Shown in pieces: positions 51,853 through 63,300 of a DNA stretch of 64,000 nt. This DNA comes from an uncultured Flavobacteriaceae bacterium (GTDB lineage: Bacteria > Bacteroidota > Bacteroidia > Flavobacteriales > Flavobacteriaceae). Location of the stretch: contig CALGLR010000030.1 of the NCBI GenBank assembly GCA_937959395.1, positions 1 through 64,000 on the forward strand, given 5' to 3'. Numbering within the stretch: the first letter of the stretch is position 1; every line of letters begins with the position of its first letter. The notes under the pieces were generated by a model. It ran no database searches. It was not told the DNA's origin and saw only the letters and a list, made by a program, of their open reading frames with translations. Made by a program: the position numbers and the translations under genes.

Positions 51853-54225
51853 ATGCGCCTTTTCAAAATAGTATTTACATTATTCTCTATTGCCTTTGCA
51901 AATTGCTTGTATAGTCAAGATTTCTCTGATGATTGGACTGGACATTTTTCTTATCTAGACATTAAAGATATCTCTCAAGGAAATAATAAAGTTTTTGGTG
52001 CTGCAGAAAATGCAATTTTCATATATGATACTGAAACAAAAGAAATTGAAAAGCTTTCTACCATAAATGGCCTATCCGGTGAAACAATTTCAAATATTAA
52101 GTATATTAAAGATGAAGGCGTATTACTAATTGGGTTTGAAAGTGGACTAATTCAGGTATATACAGAATCTAATCAAGAGATATTTTCAGTTGTAGATATT
52201 TTAGACAAAACTACCATTCCTCCTAATATTAAAAGAATAAATCATTTCAATGTTTTTAATGATATCGTATATATATCTACCGATTATGGTATTTCGTTAT
52301 ACGACATTCAATCTTTTGAATTTGGAGATACTTACTTTATCGGTATGGGCGGTACTCAAATACAAGTTAAACAAACTACAATTGTAGATGGTTTTATTTA
52401 TTCGGCATCTTCATCAGGAATCCAAAAAGCTGAAGTAGACAATCCTAATTTAATAGATTATCAAGAATGGGACCTTGTTATTGGTAACAGTTGGAATGCC
52501 ATTGAAGCTTTTAATAACAAAATATACGCTACTCAAATAACGGACAAAAGTATTTATGAATTTGATAATAATACACCACCTAGCTTATTAGTTACCTATC
52601 AAAATGCTCCTTTGGATTTGAGGAATGAAAATGATCACCTAACAGTAACAACTAAAAATGAGATATTTGTGTATTCACAAAATTTCACTCAATTAATTAA
52701 TGTTAATTCTATTGACTATAATGAAACACAATTTATTGTGGGATCTATATCTCAAGATAATGAGTCTATTTATACAGGTACTGAAGGTGTTTTAAGTAGT
52801 GGTAAATCTGGTCTTGGAATTTTAAAAATAAATACTAATGATCCCTCTCAATTTGAAGAAATTCACCCCGATAGTCCATTATGGAATCGGTTTTTTGAAG
52901 TAAAAACTCAAGCAGGTGATGTTTGGGGAGTAAATGGTGGCTATTCGTCGCAATTTAACTTTAGTGGAGGAAATAGACAAACTGGTATTAGCCATTTAAA
53001 AAATGGCATCTGGCAAAACATTCCTTTCGAAACTATTAATAATGAGCTGTTTGAGCCTTGGTATTTATCGCATATCTCTATTAATCCTTTTGATAAAAAC
53101 CAAGCTTATATTAGCTCTTTTCGCTCTGGTTTGATAGACATCCAAAATAATGAGGTTGTTTCTATTTTTAATCAAGATAATAGTACAATTATTCCTTTTG
53201 CTGGAGCATTACACTTAGCACTTCCTTCTCATTATGACGAGGATGGTGCATTATGGGTTTTAAACGGCAGAGTTGATACTGGTTTAAATAGGTTTAAAGA
53301 TGGTGAATGGGATTCATTTAATTTACAATCTGTCATACCAAACGCAACAAGCAATTTAGGATATTCAGATATAGATACAGATGAGGACGGAAATATATAC
53401 ATCGCAAGTTACAATCGCGGTTTAATTGGTTTTAAAGAAAATGGAGGAAACCCAATATTAAGAAGCATAACTGGACCGTCTGAAAACTTACCTTCAACCT
53501 ATGCAACAGCAGTAAAAGTAGATAAAAGAAATCAAGTTTGGATAGGCACCATTAAAGGTTTAAGAGTTATATTTAATACTGACAATTTTTTTGCTAATCC
53601 TAATTTTAATGCTTCTGAAATCATTGTTCTAGATGATGGAGAAGCTAGTGAGCTTTTATTTCAGCAATATATTACAGATATAGAAATTGATGGTTCTAAT
53701 AATAAATGGATAGCCACCTTAGATTCTGGGTTATTTTATCTCTCACCAGACGGGCAAGAAACCATTTTGCGTTTTACTAAAGATAATTCGCCTTTACCAA
53801 GTAATAGTGTATTAGATATTTCAATAGATGATAATAACGGACTAGTATACATTGCTACCGAAAAAGGTTTGCTTTCCTACAATTCGCAGTCTTCAAAACC
53901 TAAAGATAATTTTGATGATGCCTTTATATTTCCAAATCCGGTTCGTCCAAATTTTAATATAGTAGATGAAAAAATTAAAATTAGAGACATTACTGAAGAT
54001 GTAAATATTAAAATTACTGATATTGAAGGTAATTTAGTAGCAGAAGCAGAATCTAATACGAATTCCAGATTTAAAGGTTATAATTTAGAAGTAGACGGTG
54101 GAACCGCGCTTTGGAATGGCAAAAATCTTGCTAACGAAATAGTAGCTTCTGGTGTGTATTTAGTAATGCTTACAGATCTAGAATCTTTAGATACCAAAGT
54201 ATTAAAAGTAATGGTTGTTAGATAA
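51853..54225 (+). CDS. porZ: Type IX secretion component PorZ-like (beta-propellers plus sorting domain)
   Basis: The 790-residue protein has a signal peptide (MRLFKIVFTLFSIAFANCLYS), then seven-bladed-propeller-like repeats through about residue 690. Repeats include DISQGNNKVFGAAENAIFIY, AVKVDKRNQVWIGTIKGLRV, DIEIDGSNNKWIATLDSGLF and SIDDNNGLVYIATEKGLLSY. A C-terminal sorting-type domain follows (FIFPNPVRPNFNIVDEKIKI... GNLVAEAES... LANEIVASGVYLVMLTD). This architecture and length match PorZ of Porphyromonas gingivalis, a surface part of the T9SS attachment complex that supplies anionic LPS. Two-component-regulator propeller annotations also fit the N-terminus, but no kinase is fused. It overlaps the recO start by one base (TAATG). 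T9SS cargo genes lie 3 kb downstream. Confidence 0.78.
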   Translation: MRLFKIVFTLFSIAFANCLYSQDFSDDWTGHFSYLDIKDISQGNNKVFGAAENAIFIYDTETKEIEKLSTINGLSGETISNIKYIKDEGVLLIGFESGLIQVYTESNQEIFSVVDILDKTTIPPNIKRINHFNVFNDIVYISTDYGISLYDIQSFEFGDTYFIGMGGTQIQVKQTTIVDGFIYSASSSGIQKAEVDNPNLIDYQEWDLVIGNSWNAIEAFNNKIYATQITDKSIYEFDNNTPPSLLVTYQNAPLDLRNENDHLTVTTKNEIFVYSQNFTQLINVNSIDYNETQFIVGSISQDNESIYTGTEGVLSSGKSGLGILKINTNDPSQFEEIHPDSPLWNRFFEVKTQAGDVWGVNGGYSSQFNFSGGNRQTGISHLKNGIWQNIPFETINNELFEPWYLSHISINPFDKNQAYISSFRSGLIDIQNNEVVSIFNQDNSTIIPFAGALHLALPSHYDEDGALWVLNGRVDTGLNRFKDGEWDSFNLQSVIPNATSNLGYSDIDTDEDGNIYIASYNRGLIGFKENGGNPILRSITGPSENLPSTYATAVKVDKRNQVWIGTIKGLRVIFNTDNFFANPNFNASEIIVLDDGEASELLFQQYITDIEIDGSNNKWIATLDSGLFYLSPDGQETILRFTKDNSPLPSNSVLDISIDDNNGLVYIATEKGLLSYNSQSSKPKDNFDDAFIFPNPVRPNFNIVDEKIKIRDITEDVNIKITDIEGNLVAEAESNTNSRFKGYNLEVDGGTALWNGKNLANEIVASGVYLVMLTDLESLDTKVLKVMVVR

Positions 54226-54944
54226 TGCTTTATAGCACAAAAGCGATCGTTTTATCTAAAATTAAATATAGAGATCATGATCTAATAGTTAAATGTTATA
54301 CAAAAGAAAAAGGCGTTACTAGTTATTTATTAAAAGGCATTCTTAAATCTAAAAAAGGACCTTCCAAAATTGCTTATTTCCAATTATTATCTCAACTACA
54401 TTTAGAGACTAATCATAAAAATAGTCGTTCATTACAATACGTAAAAGAAATTAAATCTAGCTATTTATACAGTTCACTACACACTAATATCCTTAAAAGT
54501 ACTATTGCCTTATTTTTAGCAGAAGTATTATCGTATGCGCTACAAGAAGAAGAACAAAATATTTTGCTGTATGACTACATTGAAACTTCCTTACAATGGT
54601 TAGATACAAACGAAACCCAAGCGAATTTCCATTTACTTTTTCTATTAAAACTAACTAAATATTTAGGATTTTATCCTGATGATTCACAAGTAAACGCACC
54701 ATATTTCAATTTATTAGACGGTGAATTTCAACATGATATTAAAGGAAAACATTCTATTTTTGGGGAAAATTTAACGCTCTTAAAAACCCTATTAGGCACA
54801 ACATTTGATACCCTTAATAGTATTAAAATTACAGGTAAACAAAGACAAGCTTTTTTAACGCTTATACTAACATATTTTGAACTACATTTGGGTAGTTTTA
54901 AAAAGCCAAAATCTATACAAGTATTTAATGATGTTTTTAATTAA
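54225..54944 (+). CDS. recO: DNA repair protein RecO
   Basis: RecO helps load RecA in the RecFOR recombination pathway. The 239-residue protein has the N-terminal OB-fold of the family (STKAIVLSKIKYRDHDLIVK, CYTKEKGVTSYLLKGILKSK) and a helical C-terminal domain. The four-Cys zinc finger of some RecO proteins is missing, which is frequent in Bacteroidota. It starts within the porZ stop codon, and its last 17 bases overlap the start of the TonB receptor gene, so porZ-recO-receptor read as one transcript. Confidence 0.93.
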   Translation: MLYSTKAIVLSKIKYRDHDLIVKCYTKEKGVTSYLLKGILKSKKGPSKIAYFQLLSQLHLETNHKNSRSLQYVKEIKSSYLYSSLHTNILKSTIALFLAEVLSYALQEEEQNILLYDYIETSLQWLDTNETQANFHLLFLLKLTKYLGFYPDDSQVNAPYFNLLDGEFQHDIKGKHSIFGENLTLLKTLLGTTFDTLNSIKITGKQRQAFLTLILTYFELHLGSFKKPKSIQVFNDVFN

Positions 54945-57357
54945 AAATAAATCACTCCTTTTAAGTATAATCATTTTCTTTTTAAACACTTTACTGTCTA
55001 GCTCTCAAAACATTAAAGTAATTAACAATACAACAAAAGGAACTATTCCTGGAGTAGCGATATATAATGAAAACAAAACAGAAAGTAGTGTTTCAAATAT
55101 AGATGGTGAAGCAAATTTAGATCAATTTAAAAATGAGGAAACACTCTACTTTCAGCATTTAGGATTTCAAAATAAAAAGCTTAAAAAATCTAGTATTACT
55201 AACAATATTGTAGTGTTAGAACCTAGCACTCAAGGCTTAGATGAGATTGTTATTTCTGCTTCAAAATTCGAACAATCTAAAAGAGATATTCCTAAAAAAA
55301 TCACCAGTGTTAGTGCTAAAACAATAGCTTTTACAAATCCTCAAACAAGTGCAGATTTATTAGAATCGACTGGACAAGTTTATATTCAAAAAAGTCAATT
55401 AGGAGGCGGTAGCCCAATAATTAGAGGATTTTCAACGAATCGATTACTTATAACAGTAGATGGTGTAAGAATGAATAATGCCATTTTTAGAGGTGGTAAT
55501 TTGCAAAATGTAATATCTGTCGATCCTTTTTCAATTGAAAATACCGAAGTAATTTTAGGTGCAGCTTCTGTAATATATGGTAGTGATGCTATTGGAGGTG
55601 TTATGGGGTTTTATACTAAAAAACCAAAATTATCTTTAACAGATTCAATACATACCAAAACAAACGCAGTTATACGATATGCAACAGCTAGTGAAGAAAA
55701 AACGGTGCATGTAGATGTAAATATTGGATTAAAGAAGTGGGGTTTTCTAACCAATCTTAGTTACACTTCTTTTAATGATTTAAGAATGGGTAAGCATGGC
55801 CCTGATGATTATTTAAGACCAGAATTTGTTATTACACAAAATAATATAGATACCGTTGTTCAAAATAACAATTCGTTAATACAACGCTTCTCTGGGTATG
55901 ATCAATTAAATATTATGCAAAAGGCGTTATACAAACCTAAAGAAAACTTGTTTTTTGATTTGGGTATCTTCTACACAGCAAGTTCTGATGTACCACGCTA
56001 TGATCGATTAATTAGACCTAGAAATGGGCAATTAAGATCAGCTGAATGGTTTTATGGACCTCAACGCTGGTTTATGACCAATTTAAATATTACTAAACTT
56101 AGTAGTCGTTCAAATTTATATGACAAAATTAATTTCACTACTGCATATCAAAAGTTTAACGAAAGTAGAATAGACCGTGATTTTCAATCTACAAACAGAC
56201 GTGAAACTGCTGAAAAAGTTGATGCCGTCTCATTTAATTTAGATTTTGAAAAAAAACTAACAAAAAAATTAAAACTATTTTATGGTGCTGAATATGTTTA
56301 CAATAATGTAAACTCTGAAGCTCAAAATGTAAATATAGAAACTGGTGACATAGAAAGCGCAGTAACTCGTTATCCTGATGGTTCTAGTTGGCAATCTTCG
56401 GCTGTATATACCAGTTTGAAATATAAGCCCAATACTAAATTCGTTTTCCAATCTGGCTTGCGATATAATAATGTTAATTCTAAATCTAATTTTGAAGCGA
56501 ATAATACGTTCTTGAACTTACCCTTTAATGAAACGGAAAACAACTCTGATGCATTAACTGGTACTGCCGGAATTACATGGCTTCCTGATGAAAATATACA
56601 ATGGAAATTTAATTTAGGCTCTGCATTTAGAGCCCCAAATATAGATGACATTGGCAAAGTATTTGATTCTGAACCAGGATCTGTAGTCGTTCCAAACGAA
56701 AATCTTAAACCAGAATATGCTTACAGTGGAGAATTAGGCCTACGCCTTAATTTTGATAAAACGCTAATAATAGATGTCGGAACTTATTATACCTATTTAG
56801 ACAATGCTTTGGTAAGAAAAGATGGCGATTTAAATGGAGTTACACAAATTATATACAATGGAGAGCTAAGTAATGTACAATCTATTCAAAATGCCTCTAA
56901 AGCATGGATATATGGTTTTGAAATAGGAGCAAAGCTTCAGTTTAACGAAGCTTTAAAATTCACTTCTCAATATAATGTCATTGGTGGGACTGAAGAAACT
57001 GATACTATCGAAGTACCTATTCGCCATGTGGCACCAAGTTTTGGAAATGCGCATTTAATATGGAAAAAAAATAAATTACAAGCAGATGCGTTTATTAATT
57101 TTAATGGCACTCTATCTACAAATCAATTAGCACCATCAGAATTAGGAAAGGGGTATTTATATGCTTCAGATAAAAACGGGAATCCTTATTCTCCTTCATG
57201 GCATACTTTAAATTTTAGAACTCAGTATCAATTAAATAAAACAGTGTTACTAACTTCCAGTTTAGAAAATATTACGGATCAACGTTATAGAACTTATTCC
57301 TCAGGGATTTCTGCACCAGGAAGAAACCTTATCCTTTCTTTAAAATATAGTCTATAA
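54928..57357 (+). CDS. TonB-dependent receptor of the haem/haemoglobin-receptor type
   Basis: I set the start at ATG 54928, inside the end of recO (an ATG at 54931 is equivalent). An ATG at 54877 would add 17 non-signal residues. The signal peptide is LIKNKSLLLSIIIFFLNTLL, then a shortened carboxypeptidase-like domain (NNTTKGTIPGVAIYNENKTE) and a plug with the motif GGGSPIIRGFSTNRLLITVD, then GVRMNNAIFRGG. This RGFxxNRLLxxxDGVRMNN plug is like those of haem and haemoglobin receptors, so iron acquisition is a reasonable guess. The barrel ends in LSLKYSL. About 809 residues. It is the third gene after porZ and recO, an order I know from other Flavobacteriia. Confidence 0.87.
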   Translation: MMFLIKNKSLLLSIIIFFLNTLLSSSQNIKVINNTTKGTIPGVAIYNENKTESSVSNIDGEANLDQFKNEETLYFQHLGFQNKKLKKSSITNNIVVLEPSTQGLDEIVISASKFEQSKRDIPKKITSVSAKTIAFTNPQTSADLLESTGQVYIQKSQLGGGSPIIRGFSTNRLLITVDGVRMNNAIFRGGNLQNVISVDPFSIENTEVILGAASVIYGSDAIGGVMGFYTKKPKLSLTDSIHTKTNAVIRYATASEEKTVHVDVNIGLKKWGFLTNLSYTSFNDLRMGKHGPDDYLRPEFVITQNNIDTVVQNNNSLIQRFSGYDQLNIMQKALYKPKENLFFDLGIFYTASSDVPRYDRLIRPRNGQLRSAEWFYGPQRWFMTNLNITKLSSRSNLYDKINFTTAYQKFNESRIDRDFQSTNRRETAEKVDAVSFNLDFEKKLTKKLKLFYGAEYVYNNVNSEAQNVNIETGDIESAVTRYPDGSSWQSSAVYTSLKYKPNTKFVFQSGLRYNNVNSKSNFEANNTFLNLPFNETENNSDALTGTAGITWLPDENIQWKFNLGSAFRAPNIDDIGKVFDSEPGSVVVPNENLKPEYAYSGELGLRLNFDKTLIIDVGTYYTYLDNALVRKDGDLNGVTQIIYNGELSNVQSIQNASKAWIYGFEIGAKLQFNEALKFTSQYNVIGGTEETDTIEVPIRHVAPSFGNAHLIWKKNKLQADAFINFNGTLSTNQLAPSELGKGYLYASDKNGNPYSPSWHTLNFRTQYQLNKTVLLTSSLENITDQRYRTYSSGISAPGRNLILSLKYSL

Positions 57358-57429
57358 AAAAGCGACTTAGAATTAAGCCGCCTCAATAAGTTAAGATCAA
57401 ATAAATTTTAACAACTGTTATTCTTTGAA

Positions 57430-59769
57430 TTATTTTTTCAAGAATTGTTTACTTATAATAGTCCCATCTGAAAGCGTAATTTTAGCAACATAAACAGATC
57501 TATTAAGTTTAGATAAGTTAAATACGTTATTCTTTTTATTGATTCTAAAAGTAAAAATTTCACGCCCATAAGAATCTAATATTAAAATCGTTTTAATTTT
57601 ATGTTTCGTTTTAACTAAAAACTTAACCTTATGATTTTCAAGTTCTATAATAGATACTATTCCAGCTCCAATATTTAAATTTGCTTCTTCTTTAAACACA
57701 ATTTCAAATCGGTCTTTAAAAATTCCGATATCAGAAGTAAATACATAATCATTCGTTTTCAAATTATGGGTTATCCCTTCAAAGTGGTCTTTTAAATATA
57801 TATTTTTTCTCTTAAAAAATCCTCCTTTAAAATGATCTATACTTAATGTATACAATGTAGGACTATTAATCGCTGTCGTAATTCCTATAGGAATAGATTC
57901 ATTTTTTGTTAAATCTTCTGGAGCTCTTCCTTGTATTGCATATTCATTTTCGTCATTTTCAATAGTTGAAAATAACATTGCCGAATCTCCAGAAAAAACA
58001 CGATTAGCATCATATAATGATCCATCATTAGTTTTACTTGCTCCAGAAACATAACCAACTAAGATTTGACTATATACTCCATTATCTGATATTAAATTAA
58101 GCCATAATTTATTATCAGCGTTTCCATTTCTAAAGAACTTATTATTATTCCCAGTAACGCGCATTTCATTTGTAAAAACAACATCTCCTGTGGTACCAGA
58201 AAAATCATTACTAAAAGAAGTAAAAAAACCTTGGCCTGAAGGAATAAAATCATCCGGTGCATAACGTTCACCTGCTGTATTTCCTGTTAAATTTAATATG
58301 GCATAATCATTAACATCAAAATTTAAAGGCTCATTCCCATTAGTATCGGCAGAAGGAGGTGTAACATGAGACCAAAAATAAATAGCACCATCTAAAACAC
58401 CAGTAGTATTTGTTGCAGAATATGTGTTTTGTTCTAAAAATAGCTTAGCATCTACTGCAGATGCAAATGGATTGCCTATTAAATTCCAATTATTATCCAT
58501 ATTGGTCGTATCATCATCATTTCTATTTGCAGTAATATTTATAATACCCGTATTTAAAACCGAACCTTTAAACCTTTTATTTATACCAAATGTCCCTCCA
58601 TCTACTCCAGCTAGATCTATTGGTGCTAAAGTTGCCGAATACCCTTTACCTGGCTCCATTATAGTCGAACTGGGTATGAATTGCCAATCATCTGCATTAT
58701 CATCAATATCGTCTCTACCAGAAACTAAAACATTATCATTTAAATTTTCTTTTAACACGTCACTAAAATTTGCGGCATTAAATTCAAACAATCTAGAAGA
58801 AGACGTTGTAGGGAGTAAATCACCAATGGCTACATTTTGAAGTGGTGAACTCCAATAGGTGTACTCATACCATTCTTCCAATGGTGCTGTCTTTTTAGTA
58901 ACAACTATAGGGGTTCTAGCTGTGCTATTATTAATAAAAAGCGCGGTATTACTTTTTTGAACTAAAGACGCTGTAGGTTTCATTCTTATTTCACCTTCAT
59001 TTGTAATATCGCCTTGCACTTCTATATGATCATTATTCCTAATTAGTAATCTGACTCCTGAATTAATCGTAAATGCACAGGCACTAATATTTCCATCATC
59101 TGTATCGTAATCTGAAGCTAATATCACTTCCTTCGTTAAATCTGGCAAACCATTATCCCAACCTGAAGTTGTCCAAGTTGTTGTTGATGCGCAACACGTA
59201 GGTACTATTACTGTACCATTTATTACGACTCCTTTATCACTAGCCACAAACTCTCTAATCCCAAATGTTCCACTTGAACTAGAAGCATTAAAAGCAAACA
59301 ATCTAAAGGTTACAGTATTTGTAATACAAGTAAAAGCAGATAAATCAATGATATTATTTTCTCCAGTACTAGAAACTGATGCATCTGTAAAAATAGTCGC
59401 GAATCCAGAACCAGAATCCATTTGTATTTCAACTTCAGTCGGTCCATTACCTGTTCTACCATATTTCAAACTCATAGCACTTAAGTTTAAACTGTATCCT
59501 GCATTTGGAGCAACAGTCCATTCTAAATAGTCATCAGTATCAATTACAGTTCCTGCTGTCCAACCTCGAGACTTATAAGGCCCTCCTAATCCTGGCGCTT
59601 TAGTTATTCCTGAGCCCCTACAAATTCCATTAACTGTTACATTAGCATCATTTGCTATTATGCCACTACAGCCAGAGTTTTGAGCAGAGCTGTAAGAAGC
59701 AATTTCTTGTGAATTGGCATTACTTATTAAGCAAAGCATTCCAATTAAAAGTAGTTTAATTTTTTTCAT
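57430..59769 (-). CDS. T9SS type A sorting-domain cargo protein
   Basis: The 779-residue protein has a signal peptide (MKKIKLLLIGMLCLISNANS, cleaved before QEIAS). An N-terminal beta-domain follows at about 25-190. Then comes a region shared with the next array member (DLTKEVILASDYDTDDGNIS, WYEYTYWSSPLQNVAIGDL, LIGNPFASAVDAKLF, DGAIYFWSHVTPPSADTNGN, FIPSGQGFF). The C-terminus is a type A sorting domain (IKTILILDSYGREIFTFRIN... LNRSVYVAKITLSDGTIIS-KQFLKK). It should be secreted across the outer membrane by the T9SS and attached to the surface or released. No enzyme motif is visible, so an adhesin or structural role is a guess. It is a paralogue of the 60350-63610 gene. Confidence 0.85.
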   Translation of the reverse strand: MKKIKLLLIGMLCLISNANSQEIASYSSAQNSGCSGIIANDANVTVNGICRGSGITKAPGLGGPYKSRGWTAGTVIDTDDYLEWTVAPNAGYSLNLSAMSLKYGRTGNGPTEVEIQMDSGSGFATIFTDASVSSTGENNIIDLSAFTCITNTVTFRLFAFNASSSSGTFGIREFVASDKGVVINGTVIVPTCCASTTTWTTSGWDNGLPDLTKEVILASDYDTDDGNISACAFTINSGVRLLIRNNDHIEVQGDITNEGEIRMKPTASLVQKSNTALFINNSTARTPIVVTKKTAPLEEWYEYTYWSSPLQNVAIGDLLPTTSSSRLFEFNAANFSDVLKENLNDNVLVSGRDDIDDNADDWQFIPSSTIMEPGKGYSATLAPIDLAGVDGGTFGINKRFKGSVLNTGIINITANRNDDDTTNMDNNWNLIGNPFASAVDAKLFLEQNTYSATNTTGVLDGAIYFWSHVTPPSADTNGNEPLNFDVNDYAILNLTGNTAGERYAPDDFIPSGQGFFTSFSNDFSGTTGDVVFTNEMRVTGNNNKFFRNGNADNKLWLNLISDNGVYSQILVGYVSGASKTNDGSLYDANRVFSGDSAMLFSTIENDENEYAIQGRAPEDLTKNESIPIGITTAINSPTLYTLSIDHFKGGFFKRKNIYLKDHFEGITHNLKTNDYVFTSDIGIFKDRFEIVFKEEANLNIGAGIVSIIELENHKVKFLVKTKHKIKTILILDSYGREIFTFRINKKNNVFNLSKLNRSVYVAKITLSDGTIISKQFLKK

Positions 59770-60349
59770 GAATTTTGAGTTTAAAGTTTACTTTTAGCCT
59801 GATTTCTATATAAACATGTTAGTGATCAAAAACCGTCAATTCGAGTTATTTTTTTACAACAAAGTAAAAAAAATAGTATCGAGAATAGGCTTTTGACTCG
59901 AAAACTACTGTTCCGGATATACTTCTCCTAATGTCAAAGCACTCGAACTGACGTGATTTCCTTATATCCAACTCAGGTTTTTAATGTTTTACAATTGTAT
60001 TTAAACAAAATCTACTATTCGCTATCGCTAATAGAGTAATTGCTATTATTCTTGTAAGACTGCTGCTATTATTAGCGATAGCTATAACTCAAGGAGAAGT
60101 TTATAATCTATAAAGTATCGTAATTGTACTATTTGTTATAGCACAATTTTCTTAGAGAGAAGTTTTGACGAAATCTATGTTAGTAATTTAATTAACGGTA
60201 AAGTAAAAAATACATTTAAATAAGCAAATTTTTTTTCCTTACTATTAGTAATGAGCATTGATTTATTTTTATAAAGTCTATCAAAAAAGAACAAAATATT
60301 AGTCTTATAAAATTCATTTATATCAAGGTAATATTTTGTATAATTATAT
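59770..60349. repeat. Non-coding region with two inverted-repeat structures
   Basis: I see no gene in these 580 bases. CGTCAATTCGAGT (59834-59846) and ACTCGAACTGACG (59941-59953) are near-perfect inverted ends (12 of 13) of a roughly 120-base element that also has internal TCGAG motifs, in the style of dispersed flavobacterial repeats. A second inverted repeat is perfect: GCTATCGCTAATA (60021-60033) faces TATTAGCGATAGC (60070-60082). Both could form hairpins at the end of the 60350 gene or before the 57430 gene. Confidence 0.6.
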
Positions 60350-63300
60350 TTATTTTTTTATCGCTCTTTTATTTATAACAGCTCCATTAGAGAGTTTAAC
60401 CTGCGCTATATATACCCCTGAATTTAAATTAGACACATTATAAACCTCAGTGTTTTTATTGCCTTTAAAACGATAGATTTCTTGTCCTAAAAGGTTTAAT
60501 ATTTTAACTGAATCGATAGTCGTATTACCATTAACAGAAAAGCGAACATTATTGTTTTCAAGCTCTACTATTGAAAGGTTATTTTTTTCTATTGACTCGT
60601 CATCATTATTTAAGGTTCTTGATTTAAAGTTAATTTCAAAACGATCATTAAATGTTCCAACTTCAGAAGTAAACGAATAATCACTTTCAGATAAGTTATG
60701 AGTGACTTGATTTAAATGATCTTCTAAGTAAACGAGTTTGTCATTAAAGAAATCACCTTTAAACTGATTCAACGATAATGTATATAATGTCGCAACATCT
60801 ATAGTAGAGTGAAATCCTACAGGTATTATTTCGTTTTCAGATAATGCCTCAATGGCTTTCCCTTGGATAGCAAATAGTTTATCTACACCATCTATAAGTG
60901 TATAAATTACGGAAGCATTCCCTGTCGATAAATTTCTAGGTGCATCATAAGTCATCCCATCATCATCATTTGTTGCTCCACTAACATAAGCAACAAGAAT
61001 TTGATTAAAAACACCATTATCTGATGTTAAGTTAACCCATAATTTTGCATTCTCATTAGAATTTCCAGCATGTCTAAAAAACTGATCATTGCTTGTCTCA
61101 TCTGCAACACGCATTCCATTATTAAACGTTAAGTTCGTATTCGTTAATCCTTTTACGAAAACACCTTGCCCTGAAGGAATAAATCTATTTGGTATCGTTG
61201 GATCTCCTCCTGCTAATTCACCTGAACCATTTATGATTGCATAGTCATCTAGATCGAAATTTTGTCCTTCATTTCCATTTGTAGTATCTGAAGGTGGTGT
61301 TCTATGTGACCATAAATAAACTGCGCCATCTATAATTCCAGAGTTCACGGTAAAGAAATCGTCTGCACTAATCGCACCTGGGTAAGGATTTCCTACAAAA
61401 TTCCAATCATTATCCCCATTGGGGCCATTATAGGCTATTGGTGTTGTAATCACACCATTATTAAAAACACCTTCAAAAGTAGTTTGATAAGATCCCGTCA
61501 TAAATCCAATAGGATTTACTGTAGCAGCATAACCAACACCTGGTAACATGGTGTCTCCAGCAGCAGCGATTTGCCAGTCGTCTCCATTATCGTCAATATC
61601 ATCATGGCCAGGATTACAAGCATTATCATTATCTACTTCTGCACATACGTCTAAAAAATTAGTAGCATCATACCAAAATCGTCTGCCTTCAGGAGCGATA
61701 CTCAAGGCACTACCTACAGTTTCTCCTATTACTGGTGAACTCCAATAGGTATAATCATACCAATTGGTTATGGTTGTAGTGGTTTTGTTAACTAAAGAAG
61801 AACCCGAAGCAGTTACTATAACATTACCCGTGTCACTATTTTGTACTAAATTACCTTTTGTTTCTACCCATAAATCGCCATCTATTGTAATATCATTTTG
61901 AACTTCGACATAAGTTGAATCATCAACATTTAATCTATTTCCAGAATTTACAATCAAACTACAGGCACTGAAGCTTCCATCTGTATCGGTATCATAGTCA
62001 TTATTTAAAATAACCATTGTACTTAAGTCAGGACTACCATCACTCCATGCGCTCCCATTCCAAGATGTAGATTTCATTGTTATTTGGGCTGCATTACTTC
62101 CTACTGTACATTCACCATCTTCTATAACTTCGCAGTAAAATTGATACCCATCTAAATTAACACCAAAAATAGATAGATTTGCTGAAGTTTCTCCAGTTAC
62201 AGTTCCAGGGTTAAAACTAGAATTCGTCACATTAATCCAATTTGCTGAGCTACCATCGTTATATTTCCATTGATAAGTAAATGCCCCACCTAGTGCAGCT
62301 GTAGCAGTAACATCTAAGTCTACTCTAGAACAATTGTTTACGTTTGAAACAGTTGATAGCAATTGGGCTCCTCTCATACTAAATGATCCTAAATTAGCAC
62401 AACTCTCAGTATTAAAAACCAGCCAATCTGCAATATCAAATGTTGCTGATGGTGCCGAAGAGTTAAAATTTCTTACCACATTATAGCCTTTATTATTAGG
62501 GCCAAAAACAACATCTATGGTTATTCCATTTTTCAATAATCTTATTTCATCGTTTTCATTAATTCCAAAATCTAACTCTACAAAATCGAAAGACGTTGAA
62601 CTACATGGATGCGGTGTAGGATTTCCTAAACGCATCACATATGTTGCGCCTGCAGGAACTGTTCCTGTCACATCTATAATTCGAGTAGGTCTAAAACCAT
62701 TACTAGCATCTACAAATCGTTCTATTGTATAATCTGAGCCAAAAGCATTAAGATTAATAGGGAATGGTGTAGGATTATATAATTCCATATACCAACCATT
62801 ACCACCATCTACATCCATTACTTCAGAGATAATTAATTCGGAAGCACAAGATCCTGATGACTTTATAAAATCAAAATTTGTTGGTATCGCATCACAACCA
62901 TTTTTTCTAACGGTAATTTCTCCTGCTACAACTCCTTCTGGCACTTCTACTATTAATTTTGTTGAGTTTACAAAGGTTACTGGAACAACTATTCCATCAA
63001 AACCAACAGTAGTAGATGCATTAAAATTAGTTCCATTTATAGTAACTCTTGTCCCTGCTGGACCACTTGTAGGCGTATAATTGGTTACGCTATGAGTTGG
63101 CACACAATAATCAGTAAGCTGAAATTCATCAAAATGCATAGGTTCGTCGTGCGTATTTAATTTTTGAATAGCAACTCTAATGTTATTACTAGGATTATTA
63201 AGAGTATAAGAATATTGTTGGTAAGTTTCATTCGAAGAGAAAACGGTCGCCCCTACTTGGGTAAAAGTACCGCCATTAACACTAACTATAACTCTAAAGG

